Counted from the first letter of the stretch, positions 24,264-33,124 are shown. The stretch: 64,000 nt of DNA from JACDBE01 sp051002015 (GCA_051002015.1 JBPCMS010000078.1:6391-70390); one strand, 5' to 3'. A program made the numbers and translations. The notes: generated from the letters alone by a model not told the origin.

Positions 24264-24283
24264 GAGCGGAGCGATCTCCGCTC
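24264..24283 (+). other. Hairpin between the glmS ribozyme and glmS
   Basis: GAGCGGAG (24264-24271) and CTCCGCTC (24276-24283) form a perfect eight-base-pair stem with a CGAT loop, just downstream of the ribozyme and 24 bases before the AGGAGG ribosome binding site. There is no T-tract, so it is more likely structural than a terminator. Confidence 0.6.
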
Positions 24284-24323
24284 GAGTGCCTCCGGTCGCA
24301 CGACACAGGAGGTCGATGCGCGC

Positions 24324-26150
24324 ATGTGCGGCATCCTTGGCTACGTCGGTCCTCGCCAGGCCGCCCCATTGATCCTCGACGGTCTCCGCCGTCTCGAGTA
24401 CCGCGGGTACGACTCGGCAGGCATCGCCGTGGTCGATGACGGCGCAATCGACATCCGCAAGGCCCAGGGCAAGATCGAGCGGCTGTCCGGCATCCTCGAG
24501 CAGAAGCCGCTGGCGGGCATGGTGGGGATCGGGCACACCCGCTGGGCCACCCACGGCGAGCCCAGCGACGCCAACGCCCACCCCCACACCGATCCGTCTG
24601 GCCGGTTCGTCGTGGTCCACAACGGGATCATCGAGAACTTCCACGAGCTGAAGAACGCCCTCACCGCCCAGGGGCACGGCTTCACGTCCGACACGGACAC
24701 CGAGATCCTCGCCCATCTGGTCGCCGACGAGTATGAGGGCGACCTGGTCGAGGCGGTGCGGCGCGCCGTTGGTCACGCCGCAGGCGCATACGCCCTGGTG
24801 GTGATGTGCGTCGACGAGCCGGAGCGGATCGTCGCCGTCCGCAAGGTGAGCCCGCTGGTGGTGGGGCTCGGTGACGGGGAGACGTTCCTCGCCTCCGACA
24901 TCCCGGCAGTGCTCCAGCACACCCGTGACTTCCTCGTGGTCGAGGACGGGGAGATGGTGGTGGTCGACGCAGACGGCGCCACCATCGAGCACATCGAGGG
25001 CGGGGTGATCGACCGCCCGGTGCTCCACGTCGACTGGAACGCCGACCAGGCCGAGAAGGGCGGCTTCGAGCACTTCATGCTCAAGGAGATCCACGAGCAG
25101 CCCGCCGTCGTGACCGAGACCGTCTCCGGGCGTCTCGACGCCTCGGGCGAGGTGTGGCTCGAGGGGGTCGGATTCGACGACGCCTTCGCCCGAGACATGG
25201 AGCACCTGTGGGTGACCGCCTGTGGCACCGCCTACCACGCCGGGCTGGTCGGCAGGGAGATCTTCCAGCGGGTGCTCCGCATCCCCACCTCGGTGGAGTA
25301 CGCCCACGAGATGCGGTACGGCGACCCGCTGGTGACATCGCCGAGCCTCACCATCGCCATCAGCCAGTCGGGGGAGACCGCCGACACCCTGGCCGCCGCC
25401 AGGCTCGCCCGGAGCAGGGGCTCGCGGCTGCTCGCCCTGACCAATGTGGTGGGCTCGACGCTGAGCCGCGAGGCGGACGACATCCTGTACACCAGGGCGG
25501 GTCCCGAGATCTCGGTGGCGTCAACCAAGGCGTACTCGGCGATGCTGGTGGCCCAGTACCTGCTGGCGCTGCGCATCGGCCGGGTGCGCGGGGTGGTCGA
25601 CGCCGACCTCTCGGAGCGGATCGGTCGGGGGCTGCATGCCCTGCCGGGCCAGGTCGAGGCGGTGCTCGGCGACGAGGAGTCGGTGGCCAAGGCCGCAATC
25701 CAGATCGCCGACGCCCAGGACGTGTACTTCATCGGGCGCGGCCTCGACTACGCCGTTGCCATGGAGGGGTCGCTCAAGCTGAAGGAGATCAGCTACCTGC
25801 ACTCCGAGGCGATGCCGGCGGGCGAACTCAAGCACGGCACCCTGGCCCTGGTCACCAAGGGCACACCGGTGATCGTGGTGCTCACCCAGGGCGCGGTGTA
25901 CGACAAGACCATGTCGGCGGTGCAGGAGGTGAAGGCGCGGGGGGCGACCGTGCTCGCCGTCGGCTACGAGGACGACTCGTCGATCGGCAGCTTCGCCGAC
26001 GACGTGCTCAGGATCCCCCGCACCGACGACCTGCTCAGCCCGGTGACCGCCATCGTGCCGCTGCAGCTGCTGGCGTACCACGTCGCCCGGTTGCGGGGCC
26101 ACGACATCGACCAGCCGAGGAACCTGGCCAAGTCCGTCACCGTGGAATAG
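24324..26150 (+). CDS. glmS: Glucosamine-fructose-6-phosphate aminotransferase
   Basis: 608 residues. It makes glucosamine-6-phosphate from fructose-6-phosphate and glutamine. ATG 24324 is required because the next residue is the catalytic Cys (MCGILGYVG). The glutaminase domain (1-220) has RRLEYRGYDSAG, GHTRWATHGEPS and NGIIENF. Two SIS domains follow with TACGTAYHA, ISQSGETADTL, EISVASTKAY, LKLKEISYLHSEAMPAGELKHG and the C-terminal NLAKSVTVE. AGGAGG lies at 24307-24312. Expression is probably controlled by the upstream ribozyme. Confidence 0.98.
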   Translation: MCGILGYVGPRQAAPLILDGLRRLEYRGYDSAGIAVVDDGAIDIRKAQGKIERLSGILEQKPLAGMVGIGHTRWATHGEPSDANAHPHTDPSGRFVVVHNGIIENFHELKNALTAQGHGFTSDTDTEILAHLVADEYEGDLVEAVRRAVGHAAGAYALVVMCVDEPERIVAVRKVSPLVVGLGDGETFLASDIPAVLQHTRDFLVVEDGEMVVVDADGATIEHIEGGVIDRPVLHVDWNADQAEKGGFEHFMLKEIHEQPAVVTETVSGRLDASGEVWLEGVGFDDAFARDMEHLWVTACGTAYHAGLVGREIFQRVLRIPTSVEYAHEMRYGDPLVTSPSLTIAISQSGETADTLAAARLARSRGSRLLALTNVVGSTLSREADDILYTRAGPEISVASTKAYSAMLVAQYLLALRIGRVRGVVDADLSERIGRGLHALPGQVEAVLGDEESVAKAAIQIADAQDVYFIGRGLDYAVAMEGSLKLKEISYLHSEAMPAGELKHGTLALVTKGTPVIVVLTQGAVYDKTMSAVQEVKARGATVLAVGYEDDSSIGSFADDVLRIPRTDDLLSPVTAIVPLQLLAYHVARLRGHDIDQPRNLAKSVTVE

Positions 26151-26282
26151 CTGGCGGTGACGCCGGTAGCGGCTATCCTGGGGCAACGAACACGAGCATT
26201 CCGGGCCGGGAAGGGTCGTGGCGCCGTTGCGCCGCCCTCCCTCTCCTCCGCCCCAGCTTCGTCCCCTTTCGGAGGTTGTCCC

Positions 26283-26702
26283 ATGGACCACAAGCACGCC
26301 ATCGTCGTCGTCGACCCCTCTTCACATCATGGCGAGGCCGCCATCGACTTCGCCGTCGCCGCGGGGCATCGTCACCTGACCGCCGTCGTCTCGCGCTCCG
26401 GGCGGGCGGCCATCGCGCTGGAGCAGTACGCCGCATCCGAGGAGATCTCGGTGCGGGAGGCGGCCGACGTCTACCTGGAGCAGCTGGTCCACCGGCTCGC
26501 CGCCAGGGACATCACCGCCACCGGCATGGCGACCGATGCCCTCGACACCGCCGTCGACCTCGCCTCCTGTGTGGTCGGCGCCAGCGCCACCCTGGTGGCG
26601 CTGCCCGCCGTCACCGGCCACCTCAACCACGATGAGGTGGAGCGGGCATCGCAGATCACCGGCATCCCCGTCGTCCTCGTCCCCATCCCCGTCTCGGTCT
26701 GA
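26283..26702 (+). CDS. Small UspA-like protein
   Basis: 139 residues with an alternating beta/alpha pattern (HKHAIVVVDPSSHHGEAAIDF, HLTAVVSRSGRAA, ASATLVALPAVTG, IPVVLVPIPVSV) resembling a universal stress protein fold, but no ATP-binding G-x2-G-x9-G motif is evident. The function is unknown. ATG 26283 follows GGAGG. A TATCCT -10-like box at 26173-26178 gives a leader of about 100 bases that is pyrimidine-rich. Confidence 0.6.
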   Translation: MDHKHAIVVVDPSSHHGEAAIDFAVAAGHRHLTAVVSRSGRAAIALEQYAASEEISVREAADVYLEQLVHRLAARDITATGMATDALDTAVDLASCVVGASATLVALPAVTGHLNHDEVERASQITGIPVVLVPIPVSV

Positions 26703-26769
26703 GCCCCCGCCCTCCGGTCGCCCGGCCGAGCGTTGGTGCCCGGTGCGGCGGGCCGATAGCGTTGCGGGC

Positions 26770-27144
26770 GTGAACGTCGTCGGGCTCGGTGTCGATCTGG
26801 CCGAGGTGCCGCGGGTGCGGCACCTGGTCCGCACCTATGGGGACCGCTTCCACGAGCGGTGCTTCACCGATCACGAGTGGGAGTACGCCCACCGCTACGC
26901 CGATCCCTCCGCCCGCCTCGCCGCCCGGTTCGCCGGGAAGGAGGCGGTGATGAAGAGTCTCGGGGCGGGGTGGCGCCGCCTCCACTGGCGCGACATCGAG
27001 ATCACCGGCGGGGGGATGCCCCTGGTCAACCTGAGCGGGACGGCTGCGGAGCGGGCCAGGGTCATCGGGGTGACCCGGGTCCTGGTCACCATCACCCACA
27101 CCGACGACCGGGCCCTGGTGTTCGCCATCTCGGTGAACGACTGA
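26770..27144 (+). CDS. acpS: Holo-[acyl-carrier-protein] synthase
   Basis: 124 residues. It transfers 4'-phosphopantetheine from CoA to ACP. The metal-binding Asp is in VVGLGVDLAEVPR, and the second motif is ARFAGKEAVMKSLG. It is somewhat shortened at HWRDIEIT. GTG 26770 lies seven bases after a TAGCGT box, so it is probably leaderless. It is followed by nnr and alr in a run with near-zero spacing. Confidence 0.93.
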   Translation: MNVVGLGVDLAEVPRVRHLVRTYGDRFHERCFTDHEWEYAHRYADPSARLAARFAGKEAVMKSLGAGWRRLHWRDIEITGGGMPLVNLSGTAAERARVIGVTRVLVTITHTDDRALVFAISVND

Positions 27145-27147
27145 GCG

Positions 27148-28551
27148 ATGCGGCCGGTCCTCACCCCGGACGAGACGGCCCGGCTCGACGCCGCCGCCGG
27201 AGACCAGGTCGACGTGCTGATGGAGCGTGCCGGTTACGCGGTGGCTCTGGCCGGGGTGCGGATGGGGGCAGGGTACGGCCGACGGGTCACGGTCCTCGCC
27301 GGTCGGGGCAACAACGGCGGCGACGGCTACGTGGCGGCCAGGCATCTCATGCGCCGCGGCGCCGCCGTCACCGCCCGTCCCTTCGGCCGGCCTGTCGGCG
27401 GCGGCGCCGCCGAGCGGGCGTTGCTCGCCGCCCGCGCCGCCGGCGTGCCGTTCTCGGATCAGCCTCCACCGGCCGATCTCGTCATCGATGCCGTGTTCGG
27501 GAGCGGGTTCCGGGGAACGATGAGCGCCGAGGTGGTCGACGCCGTCGACCAGGGGGCGGTGGTGCTCGCCGTCGACATCCCCAGCGGGGTCGACGCCGCC
27601 ACCGGGCGGGTCACCGGCCCCGCCGTCACCGCCCACCGCACCGTCGCCCTGCACGCCCTCAAACCGGGTCACCTGCTCGGCGAGGGGCCGGAGCGGTGCG
27701 GGACCGTCGAGGTGGCCGACATCGGTCTCATCGGTGGAGACCCGGTATTCAAGGTATGCGAAGAGGTCGACGCCCCCCGACCCGCCCGACGGCGCACCGT
27801 CCACAAGTGGTCGGCCGGATCGGTGCTGGTCGTCGGCGGATCGCCCGGGTTCACCGGCGCCCCGCTGCTGGCCGCCACCGGAGCGCAGCGGTTCGGCGCC
27901 GGGCTGGTCGCCATCGTGAGCCCCGGTCGGCTGCAGCCGACCATCTCGGGCCGCACCAGGGGGGTGATCAGCCGCGGCATCGGGGACGCTGACCGGTTCG
28001 GCGCCGCCGATCTCGACGAGGTTCTGGCGGTGGCGACCCGCTTCGACCTGATGGTGCTCGGGCCCGGGCTCGGGGTCGGCGTCGACGAGTTCGTGCAGCG
28101 GCTCACCGTTGCCTGGGACAAGCCGCTGGTGCTCGACGCCGACGGCCTCAACAGCCTGGGCAGCCCGGACACGGTGACCGGCAGGGTGGCCCCGACCGTG
28201 CTCACCCCGCACGCCGGCGAGTTCACCAGGCTCACCGACGACCCACCCACGTTCACCGCAGCCTGCGAGCTGGCCGAGGCGACGGGCACGGTGGTGCTGC
28301 TCAAGGGTTCGCCCACCTTCGTGGTCGGCGAGCAGCAGTGGGCGGTCACCAGCGGTGGGCCCGAGCTGGCCTCGGCGGGAAGCGGCGATGTGCTCTCCGG
28401 GATGATCGGGGCGATGTGGTGCCGGGGGCTCGACGCCGAGACCGCCGCCCGGTCCGCCGCCTACTGGCACGGTCGGGCCGGCGCCGATCTGGCCGCCACC
28501 ACTGCGCTCACCGCCGACGATCTCGCCGTCCACATCGGGCGGTTCGCCTGA
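27148..28551 (+). CDS. nnr: Bifunctional NAD(P)HX epimerase/dehydratase
   Basis: 467 residues repairing hydrated NADH and NADPH. The N-terminal YjeF_N epimerase (1-205) has VLAGRGNNGGDGYVAARHL and LVIDAVFGSGFRG. The C-terminal dehydratase of the ribokinase-like fold (220-465) has VLVVGGSPGFTGAPLLA, VLTPHAGEFTRL and ASAGSGDVLSGMIGA. It is three bases after acpS and shares a TGATG junction with alr, the usual acpS-nnr-alr-tsaE neighbourhood. Confidence 0.96.
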   Translation: MRPVLTPDETARLDAAAGDQVDVLMERAGYAVALAGVRMGAGYGRRVTVLAGRGNNGGDGYVAARHLMRRGAAVTARPFGRPVGGGAAERALLAARAAGVPFSDQPPPADLVIDAVFGSGFRGTMSAEVVDAVDQGAVVLAVDIPSGVDAATGRVTGPAVTAHRTVALHALKPGHLLGEGPERCGTVEVADIGLIGGDPVFKVCEEVDAPRPARRRTVHKWSAGSVLVVGGSPGFTGAPLLAATGAQRFGAGLVAIVSPGRLQPTISGRTRGVISRGIGDADRFGAADLDEVLAVATRFDLMVLGPGLGVGVDEFVQRLTVAWDKPLVLDADGLNSLGSPDTVTGRVAPTVLTPHAGEFTRLTDDPPTFTAACELAEATGTVVLLKGSPTFVVGEQQWAVTSGGPELASAGSGDVLSGMIGAMWCRGLDAETAARSAAYWHGRAGADLAATTALTADDLAVHIGRFA

Positions 28552-29672
28552 TGAGACCGACCTGGGTGGAGATCGACCTTGACGCCATCGCCCACAACGT
28601 CGCCCTGATCGCCGCCGAGGTGGCCCCCGCCTTCCTGTGCGCCGTGGTCAAGGCGGATGCTTACGGCCACGGCGACGTCCCCGTTGCCGAGACCGCCCTC
28701 GCCTCCGGCGCCTCCCGGCTGGCGGTGGCGTTGGTGGAGGAGGGCGTCCGGTTGCGCGAGGCCGGCATCGAGGCGCCGATCCTGGTGCTGTCCGAGCCGG
28801 ACCCGGGCGACGCAGGCGAGCTGTCGGCCTGGGGGCTCACCCCTTCGGTCTACACCACCCGGTTCGTGCATGCGCTGGCCGCCACCGGGGCGCTCCACAA
28901 CGTCCATCTCAAGGTCGACACCGGGATGCACCGGGTGGGCGCCGACCCCGGCCACGTCGGGGGACTGGCGGACGCCATCGCCGCCTCCCCGAACCTGACC
29001 CTCGAGGCGGTGTGGACCCATTTCGCCGTCTCCGAGGAGGACGCCGACTACACCGCGGCGCAGATCGGCCGGCTGGGCGCCACCCTCGAGATGCTCGCCG
29101 CCGCCGGCCACCATCCTCGGCTGGTCCACGCCGCCAACACGGCGGGGGCCATCGGCCGCACCGACGCCCGGTTCGACATGGTGCGTGCCGGGCTCGGCAT
29201 CTACGGGATGCGGCCCGCCCCGGCCACCGCACCCCACCTCGACCTGAGGCCGGCGATGCGGGTGGTGTCCCACATCACTTTGCTCAGGCGTCTCGGGGCG
29301 GGCAGACGTCCCTCCTACGGCAGGCGCCGTCCGCTGCCGGCCGACGCCTGGGTGGCCACGGTCCCCATCGGGTACGCCGACGGTGTCTCCAGGAGGTTGT
29401 CGGCGATCGGTGGCGAGGTCCTGATCGGCGGTCGCCGTCATCCATTCGCCGGCAGGGTGACCATGGATCAGGTGGTCGTGGACGTCGGCGACGCCACGTT
29501 CGACATCGGGGACGAGGTGGTGCTGCTGGGGGCGCAAGGGAGCGAGCGGATCAGCGCCGAGGAATGGGCGGGCGCCCTGGACACGGTCAACTACGAGATC
29601 GTGTGCCGGTTCGGGCCCAGGCTTCCCCGGCGCTACCTACCGTTTCTTAGGACCGAAACGCATCACACATGA
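28551..29672 (+). CDS. alr: Alanine racemase
   Basis: 373 residues. It makes D-alanine for peptidoglycan. PLP Lys is in LCAVVKADAYGHGDVPVA; VKVDTGMHR-like HLKVDTGMHRVG, ARFDMVRAGLGIYG and VATVPIGYADGVSR (catalytic Tyr region) follow. The last residues (FLRTETHHT) are encoded by the left arm and loop of a palindromic element shared with another intergenic site. The gene end may therefore have been replaced when that element inserted. Confidence 0.95.
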   Translation: MRPTWVEIDLDAIAHNVALIAAEVAPAFLCAVVKADAYGHGDVPVAETALASGASRLAVALVEEGVRLREAGIEAPILVLSEPDPGDAGELSAWGLTPSVYTTRFVHALAATGALHNVHLKVDTGMHRVGADPGHVGGLADAIAASPNLTLEAVWTHFAVSEEDADYTAAQIGRLGATLEMLAAAGHHPRLVHAANTAGAIGRTDARFDMVRAGLGIYGMRPAPATAPHLDLRPAMRVVSHITLLRRLGAGRRPSYGRRRPLPADAWVATVPIGYADGVSRRLSAIGGEVLIGGRRHPFAGRVTMDQVVVDVGDATFDIGDEVVLLGAQGSERISAEEWAGALDTVNYEIVCRFGPRLPRRYLPFLRTETHHT

Positions 29673-29692
29673 CGCGTTTCGGTCCTAAGAAA
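29643..29692. repeat. 50-bp palindromic element, copy 1
   Basis: TTTCTTAGGACCGAAACGC (29643-29661) and its exact reverse complement (29674-29692) enclose a 12-base loop. The alr stop lies in the loop. Copy 2 at 39773-39822 has the same arm and loop lengths. The 3' arm ends in A residues, not T, so it is not a standard terminator on the + strand. Confidence 0.88.
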
Positions 29693-29722
29693 AGGGGGGT
29701 GGCCACCCGGTACCCTCCTTCC

Positions 29723-29773
29723 GTGACGTCCACCGAGCCGGCTTGGAGCGCAGGGTTGGAGATGCGGTCGTGA
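29723..29773 (+). CDS. Possible leaderless leader peptide of the P1 peptidase
   Basis: A GTG six bases after TACCCT (29711-29716) opens a 16-codon frame (VTSTEPAWSAGLEMRS). Its stop overlaps the GTG of the P1 peptidase as GTGA. This is the expected layout of a leaderless mRNA with a coupled upstream reading frame. There is no protein-level evidence. Confidence 0.4.
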   Translation: MTSTEPAWSAGLEMRS

Positions 29774-30666
29774 TCGAGGGCGGCACCCTCACTTCGGTGC
29801 CGGGGGTGGAGGTGGGGCATTGGACCGACCTGGTCGCCCGCACCGGGGTAACCGTGATCACCTTCCCCGAGCCCAACCATGCCGCCGTCGAGGTGAGGGG
29901 CGGCGCCCCGGGGAGCAGGGAGACCGCGGTGCTCGGCCACGGCATGCGGGTGGAGACCATCCAGGCACTGGTGTTCTCCGGCGGATCGGCCTTCGGGCTG
30001 GCATCGGTCGACGGGGTGATGCGCCGTCTCGAGGCCGACGGCAGGGGTCATCCCACCCTGGTGGGGAGGGTTCCGATCGTCCCCGCCGCCGTGATCTACG
30101 ACCTGGCGGTTGGCGACCCGACGGTGCGGCCCGGCCCGGACGAGGGGGCCGCCGCCTACGACGCCCGCCGCCGTCATCCGGTGGCGATGGGACGGGTGGG
30201 GGCCGGTGCGGGCGCCTCGGTGGCCGGATGGCGCGGTCCGGAGGCCCGCGGCGACGGCGGCATCGGATCGGCGGCGGTCGTCTGTGGTGACGTCACCGTC
30301 GGCGCCCTGGTGGTGGTCAACGCCGTCGGCGACGCCTTCACCCTCGAAGGCGAGCCGCTCACCGGCGGGCCCCACGTGCCCGGCCCGAGCCCGGTGCGCC
30401 CTGCCGCCATCGAGCAGACCACCCTGGTGGCGGTGGCGGTTGACGGCCTGCTCTCCAGGGCGGAGCTGTCGAGGACGATCGTGCGCAGCCACGATGCCCT
30501 CGGGGCGTGCTTCCGTCCCGCCCACACCCGCTTCGACGGGGACGCCGTGTTCGCGGTGGCTTGTGGCGGGACCGCCTGCGACGTCGACGCCGTCGCCGAG
30601 GCCGCGTTCGAGGCGACCGGGCGGGCCATCGAGGCGGCGGTCAGGGCGGGGAAGGGGGCTTGGTGA
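29770..30666 (+). CDS. P1 (DmpA-type) family N-terminal nucleophile peptidase
   Basis: 298 residues. The family comprises self-processing L-aminopeptidase/D-esterases. Conserved segments are VPGVEVGHWTDLVARTG, VFSGGSAFGLAS, and the processing site region GGIGSAAVVCGDVTVGALVVVNAVGD. The expected nucleophile for autocleavage is the Ser after GGIG. GTG 29770 is chosen for its GGAG site and family start; TTG 29743 would be in frame but unlike the family. It overlaps the uracil-DNA glycosylase gene. Confidence 0.85.
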   Translation: MIEGGTLTSVPGVEVGHWTDLVARTGVTVITFPEPNHAAVEVRGGAPGSRETAVLGHGMRVETIQALVFSGGSAFGLASVDGVMRRLEADGRGHPTLVGRVPIVPAAVIYDLAVGDPTVRPGPDEGAAAYDARRRHPVAMGRVGAGAGASVAGWRGPEARGDGGIGSAAVVCGDVTVGALVVVNAVGDAFTLEGEPLTGGPHVPGPSPVRPAAIEQTTLVAVAVDGLLSRAELSRTIVRSHDALGACFRPAHTRFDGDAVFAVACGGTACDVDAVAEAAFEATGRAIEAAVRAGKGAW

Positions 30667-31313
30667 CCCCCGAGGAGCGGGCGCAGGCACTGGCCATCCT
30701 CGGCGCCGAAGCCTCGGTGTGCGTCGCCTGCCGGCTTGCTGCCGGCCGTACCAACGTGGTGTTCGGGTCGGGCGATCCGGACGCAGACCTGATGATCGTC
30801 GGCGAAGGCCCCGGAAAGCGCGAGGACGAGCAGGGTCTTCCCTTTGTCGGGCCCTCGGGCAAGCTGCTCGACGAGCTGCTCGACGAGATCGGGCTCACCA
30901 GGACCGAGGGGGTCTACATCGCCAACGTGGTGAAGTGCCGGCCCCCCGGGAACCGGGACCCGTTGACGGACGAGATCGACGCCTGCAAGGGCTACCTGCG
31001 CCGCCAGATCGAGCTGGTCGACCCCAAGGTGGTGCTCACCCTGGGCAACGCCTCCACCAAGCTGCTGCTCCGCACCGAGCTGGGGATCACCCGGCTCAGG
31101 GGACGCCCCTACCAATGGTGGGGGGGCCGCCAGCTGGTCCCGACGTTCCATCCCGCCGCCGCCCTCAGGGGGAGTGCGCGGGTGCTCGAGGAGATGCGGT
31201 TCGACCTCGCCATCGTCCGCCAGGTGATCGACGGGACCTATCCGGGGCTGCGTCCTACCGATCCCGAGCGTGCGGCCGATCCGGATCCAACCCAGCTCGA
31301 CCTGTTCGGATGA
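30663..31313 (+). CDS. udg: Family 4 uracil-DNA glycosylase (Fe-S type)
   Basis: 216 residues removing uracil from DNA. The iron-sulfur Cys pair C-x2-C is in VCVACRLAAGRT. The catalytic motif is VGEGPGKREDEQGLPFVGPSG, with NVVKCRPPGNRDP, the later DACKGYL Cys, and the second motif PTFHPAAALR. The C-terminus ends QLDLFG, matching the QLxLF beta-clamp binding motif. GTG 30663 overlaps the P1 peptidase stop. Confidence 0.92.
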   Translation: MTPEERAQALAILGAEASVCVACRLAAGRTNVVFGSGDPDADLMIVGEGPGKREDEQGLPFVGPSGKLLDELLDEIGLTRTEGVYIANVVKCRPPGNRDPLTDEIDACKGYLRRQIELVDPKVVLTLGNASTKLLLRTELGITRLRGRPYQWWGGRQLVPTFHPAAALRGSARVLEEMRFDLAIVRQVIDGTYPGLRPTDPERAADPDPTQLDLFG

Positions 31314-31392
31314 CCGGCCGGGATGACGCAGCGTCCGGGGGGCGGGCCGGGCGGTAGTCTGACACCCACCGGCCAGGCAGCAGGACCGCAGC

Positions 31393-31875
31393 ATGACCTC
31401 GATCCCATCATCCGACCCGGCCGGCGTGGTCTTGACCACCGCCCTACCCTCCGAGACCGTCGCCGTCGGCAGGCGCCTCGCCGGGCTGCTCCGACCGGGC
31501 GACGTGGTGCTGTTGGTCGGCCCATTGGGAGCAGGCAAGACGCAGGTGGCGGCCGGGGTAGCAGACGGGCTCGGGATCGACGATCCGGTCAGCAGCCCCA
31601 GCTTCGTCATCGTCCGCAGCTATGTCGGCTTCCTGCCCCTCCACCACGCCGACGTCTACCGACTCGGCTCCACGGCGGAGTGGGATGACCTGGACCTGCT
31701 CACCATGGCCGCCGACGGGGTGCTGCTGGTCGAGTGGGGCAACGCCGTCGCCGGTGCCGTCCCCGACGACCACCTCGTCGTCGACATCGCCATGGTCGGC
31801 GACCATGAGCGCAGCATCGCCTTCATCCCGCACGGGGGATGGTCCTCGCGGCCGCTGTGGGAGCTGAGCGTATGA
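31393..31875 (+). CDS. tsaE: tRNA t6A biosynthesis ATPase TsaE
   Basis: 160 residues. The Walker A motif is LVGPLGAGKTQVAAG, with SSPSFVIVRSY and the HHADVYRL motif, then LLVEWGNAV. TsaE works with TsaB and TsaD to add threonylcarbamoyl to A37 of ANN-decoding tRNAs. TAGTCT at 31355-31360 is a candidate -10. Its stop overlaps tsaB, the first of a tightly packed t6A gene run. Confidence 0.95.
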   Translation: MTSIPSSDPAGVVLTTALPSETVAVGRRLAGLLRPGDVVLLVGPLGAGKTQVAAGVADGLGIDDPVSSPSFVIVRSYVGFLPLHHADVYRLGSTAEWDDLDLLTMAADGVLLVEWGNAVAGAVPDDHLVVDIAMVGDHERSIAFIPHGGWSSRPLWELSV

Positions 31876-32588
31876 GGATCCTCGCCATCGAGACGTCGAC
31901 GGCCGCCAGTTCGGTAGCCATCGGTCGGCACGGCAAGCTGGCCTCGATGGCGCTCGAGGTCGACGCCCGTGGCCATCTCGGGTTCCTGGCCGGCGCCATC
32001 GACTTCTGCTTCGCTCAGGCCGGATGGTCGCCCCCCGACATCGACGCCGTCACCGTCGACATCGGCCCGGGCCGCTACACCGGGCTGCGCGCCGGCATCT
32101 CGTCGGCGCAGGGGATCGCCGCCGCCATCGGGGCGCCGCTGATCACGGTGAGCTCGCTGACGGTGCTGGCGCTGCGGGCCGCAACCGGAAGACGCCGCAT
32201 CTGGCCCGTCGTCGACGTGCGCCGGGGGCAGATCGCCACCCAGCCGTTCCAGCCGGTGCCGGGGGGCGTGGTGTCGGCCGGCAGCCCCGAGGTGGTGAGC
32301 CCCGACGACCTGCGCGGCCTCCTCGACGCCGACCCCGAGGACACCCTGGTGGTGGGCGACTGGGAGTCGATTCCGGAGGCGACCTTCCTCGGGCTGCACC
32401 GTGCCAAGAAGGGCCGTCCCCGCTATCCCTCCGCAGACGTGCTGCTCGAGATCGGCGAGATCAAGGCCTGCCGCGACGATTTCACCCCACCGGAGCGGGT
32501 CAGGCCGATGTACCTGCGCGAGCCCGACGCCACGATCAACTGGGCCGAGATCAGGGACGAGGGCTTCTGGCCGGAGGCGGCGTCGTGA
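31872..32588 (+). CDS. tsaB: tRNA t6A biosynthesis protein TsaB
   Basis: 238 residues of the ASKHA fold. It starts MRILAIETSTAASSVAIGRHG and has DIGPGRYTGLRAGISSAQGIA. TsaB is the non-catalytic partner of TsaD. ATG 31872 overlaps the tsaE stop, and its own stop is overlapped by rimI. Confidence 0.93.
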   Translation: MRILAIETSTAASSVAIGRHGKLASMALEVDARGHLGFLAGAIDFCFAQAGWSPPDIDAVTVDIGPGRYTGLRAGISSAQGIAAAIGAPLITVSSLTVLALRAATGRRRIWPVVDVRRGQIATQPFQPVPGGVVSAGSPEVVSPDDLRGLLDADPEDTLVVGDWESIPEATFLGLHRAKKGRPRYPSADVLLEIGEIKACRDDFTPPERVRPMYLREPDATINWAEIRDEGFWPEAAS

Positions 32589-33124
32589 ACGCCGCCGACC
32601 CGGTCGAGCTGACCGATGCCGTCCCGGTCCCTGTGATCCGACCCATGGCGCTCACCGACCTCGACCGGGTGCTCGCCCTGGAGCGGGCGATCTACCCCAA
32701 CCCGTGGACCGAGGGCATCTTCCGTGACGAGCTGGCGGCCTCGGGGCGGGTGTACCTCGTCGCCGAGGCCGAGGGCAAGGTGGCCGGATTCGCCGGGATG
32801 ATGGTCATCGGCGATGACGGCCACATCACCACCGTGGCGGTGGACCCGGTGCGCCGCCGCCACCGGCTGGCCACCAGGCTGATCTACGAGTTGGTCGGCC
32901 ACACCCTGGCGGCGGGGGCCCGCCACCTCACCCTCGAGGTGCGGATGTCGAACCGCTCGGCGCAACGGCTCTACTCCCGCTTCGGCATGGCTCCCGTGGG
33001 GGTGCGCAAGGACTACTACGTCGAGGAGGACGCCCTGATCATGTGGGTGTCCGACATCGACCAGCCCGAGTACCTCGACCGCCTCGCCGCCATCCGGTCC
33101 GACCTGGGAATGCCCCTTGGCTGA
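32585..33124 (+). CDS. rimI: Ribosomal-protein-alanine N-acetyltransferase RimI
   Basis: 179 residues of the GNAT fold. It has IRPMALTDLDRVLALERAIYPNPWTEGIF, the acetyl-CoA loop VRRRHRLATRLIYELV (a variant of the R/Q-x2-G-x-G/A motif with the middle Gly replaced), and NRSAQRLYSRFGM. RimI normally acetylates S18 and is usually found between tsaB and tsaD, as here. GTG 32585 overlaps tsaB. Confidence 0.9.
   Translation: MNAADPVELTDAVPVPVIRPMALTDLDRVLALERAIYPNPWTEGIFRDELAASGRVYLVAEAEGKVAGFAGMMVIGDDGHITTVAVDPVRRRHRLATRLIYELVGHTLAAGARHLTLEVRMSNRSAQRLYSRFGMAPVGVRKDYYVEEDALIMWVSDIDQPEYLDRLAAIRSDLGMPLG

Noticed and set aside
29643..29692. The alr palindrome as a Rho-independent terminator
   Set aside because: The stem is followed by A and G residues instead of T on the + strand, and the same element recurs at 39773, so a dispersed repeat fits better.
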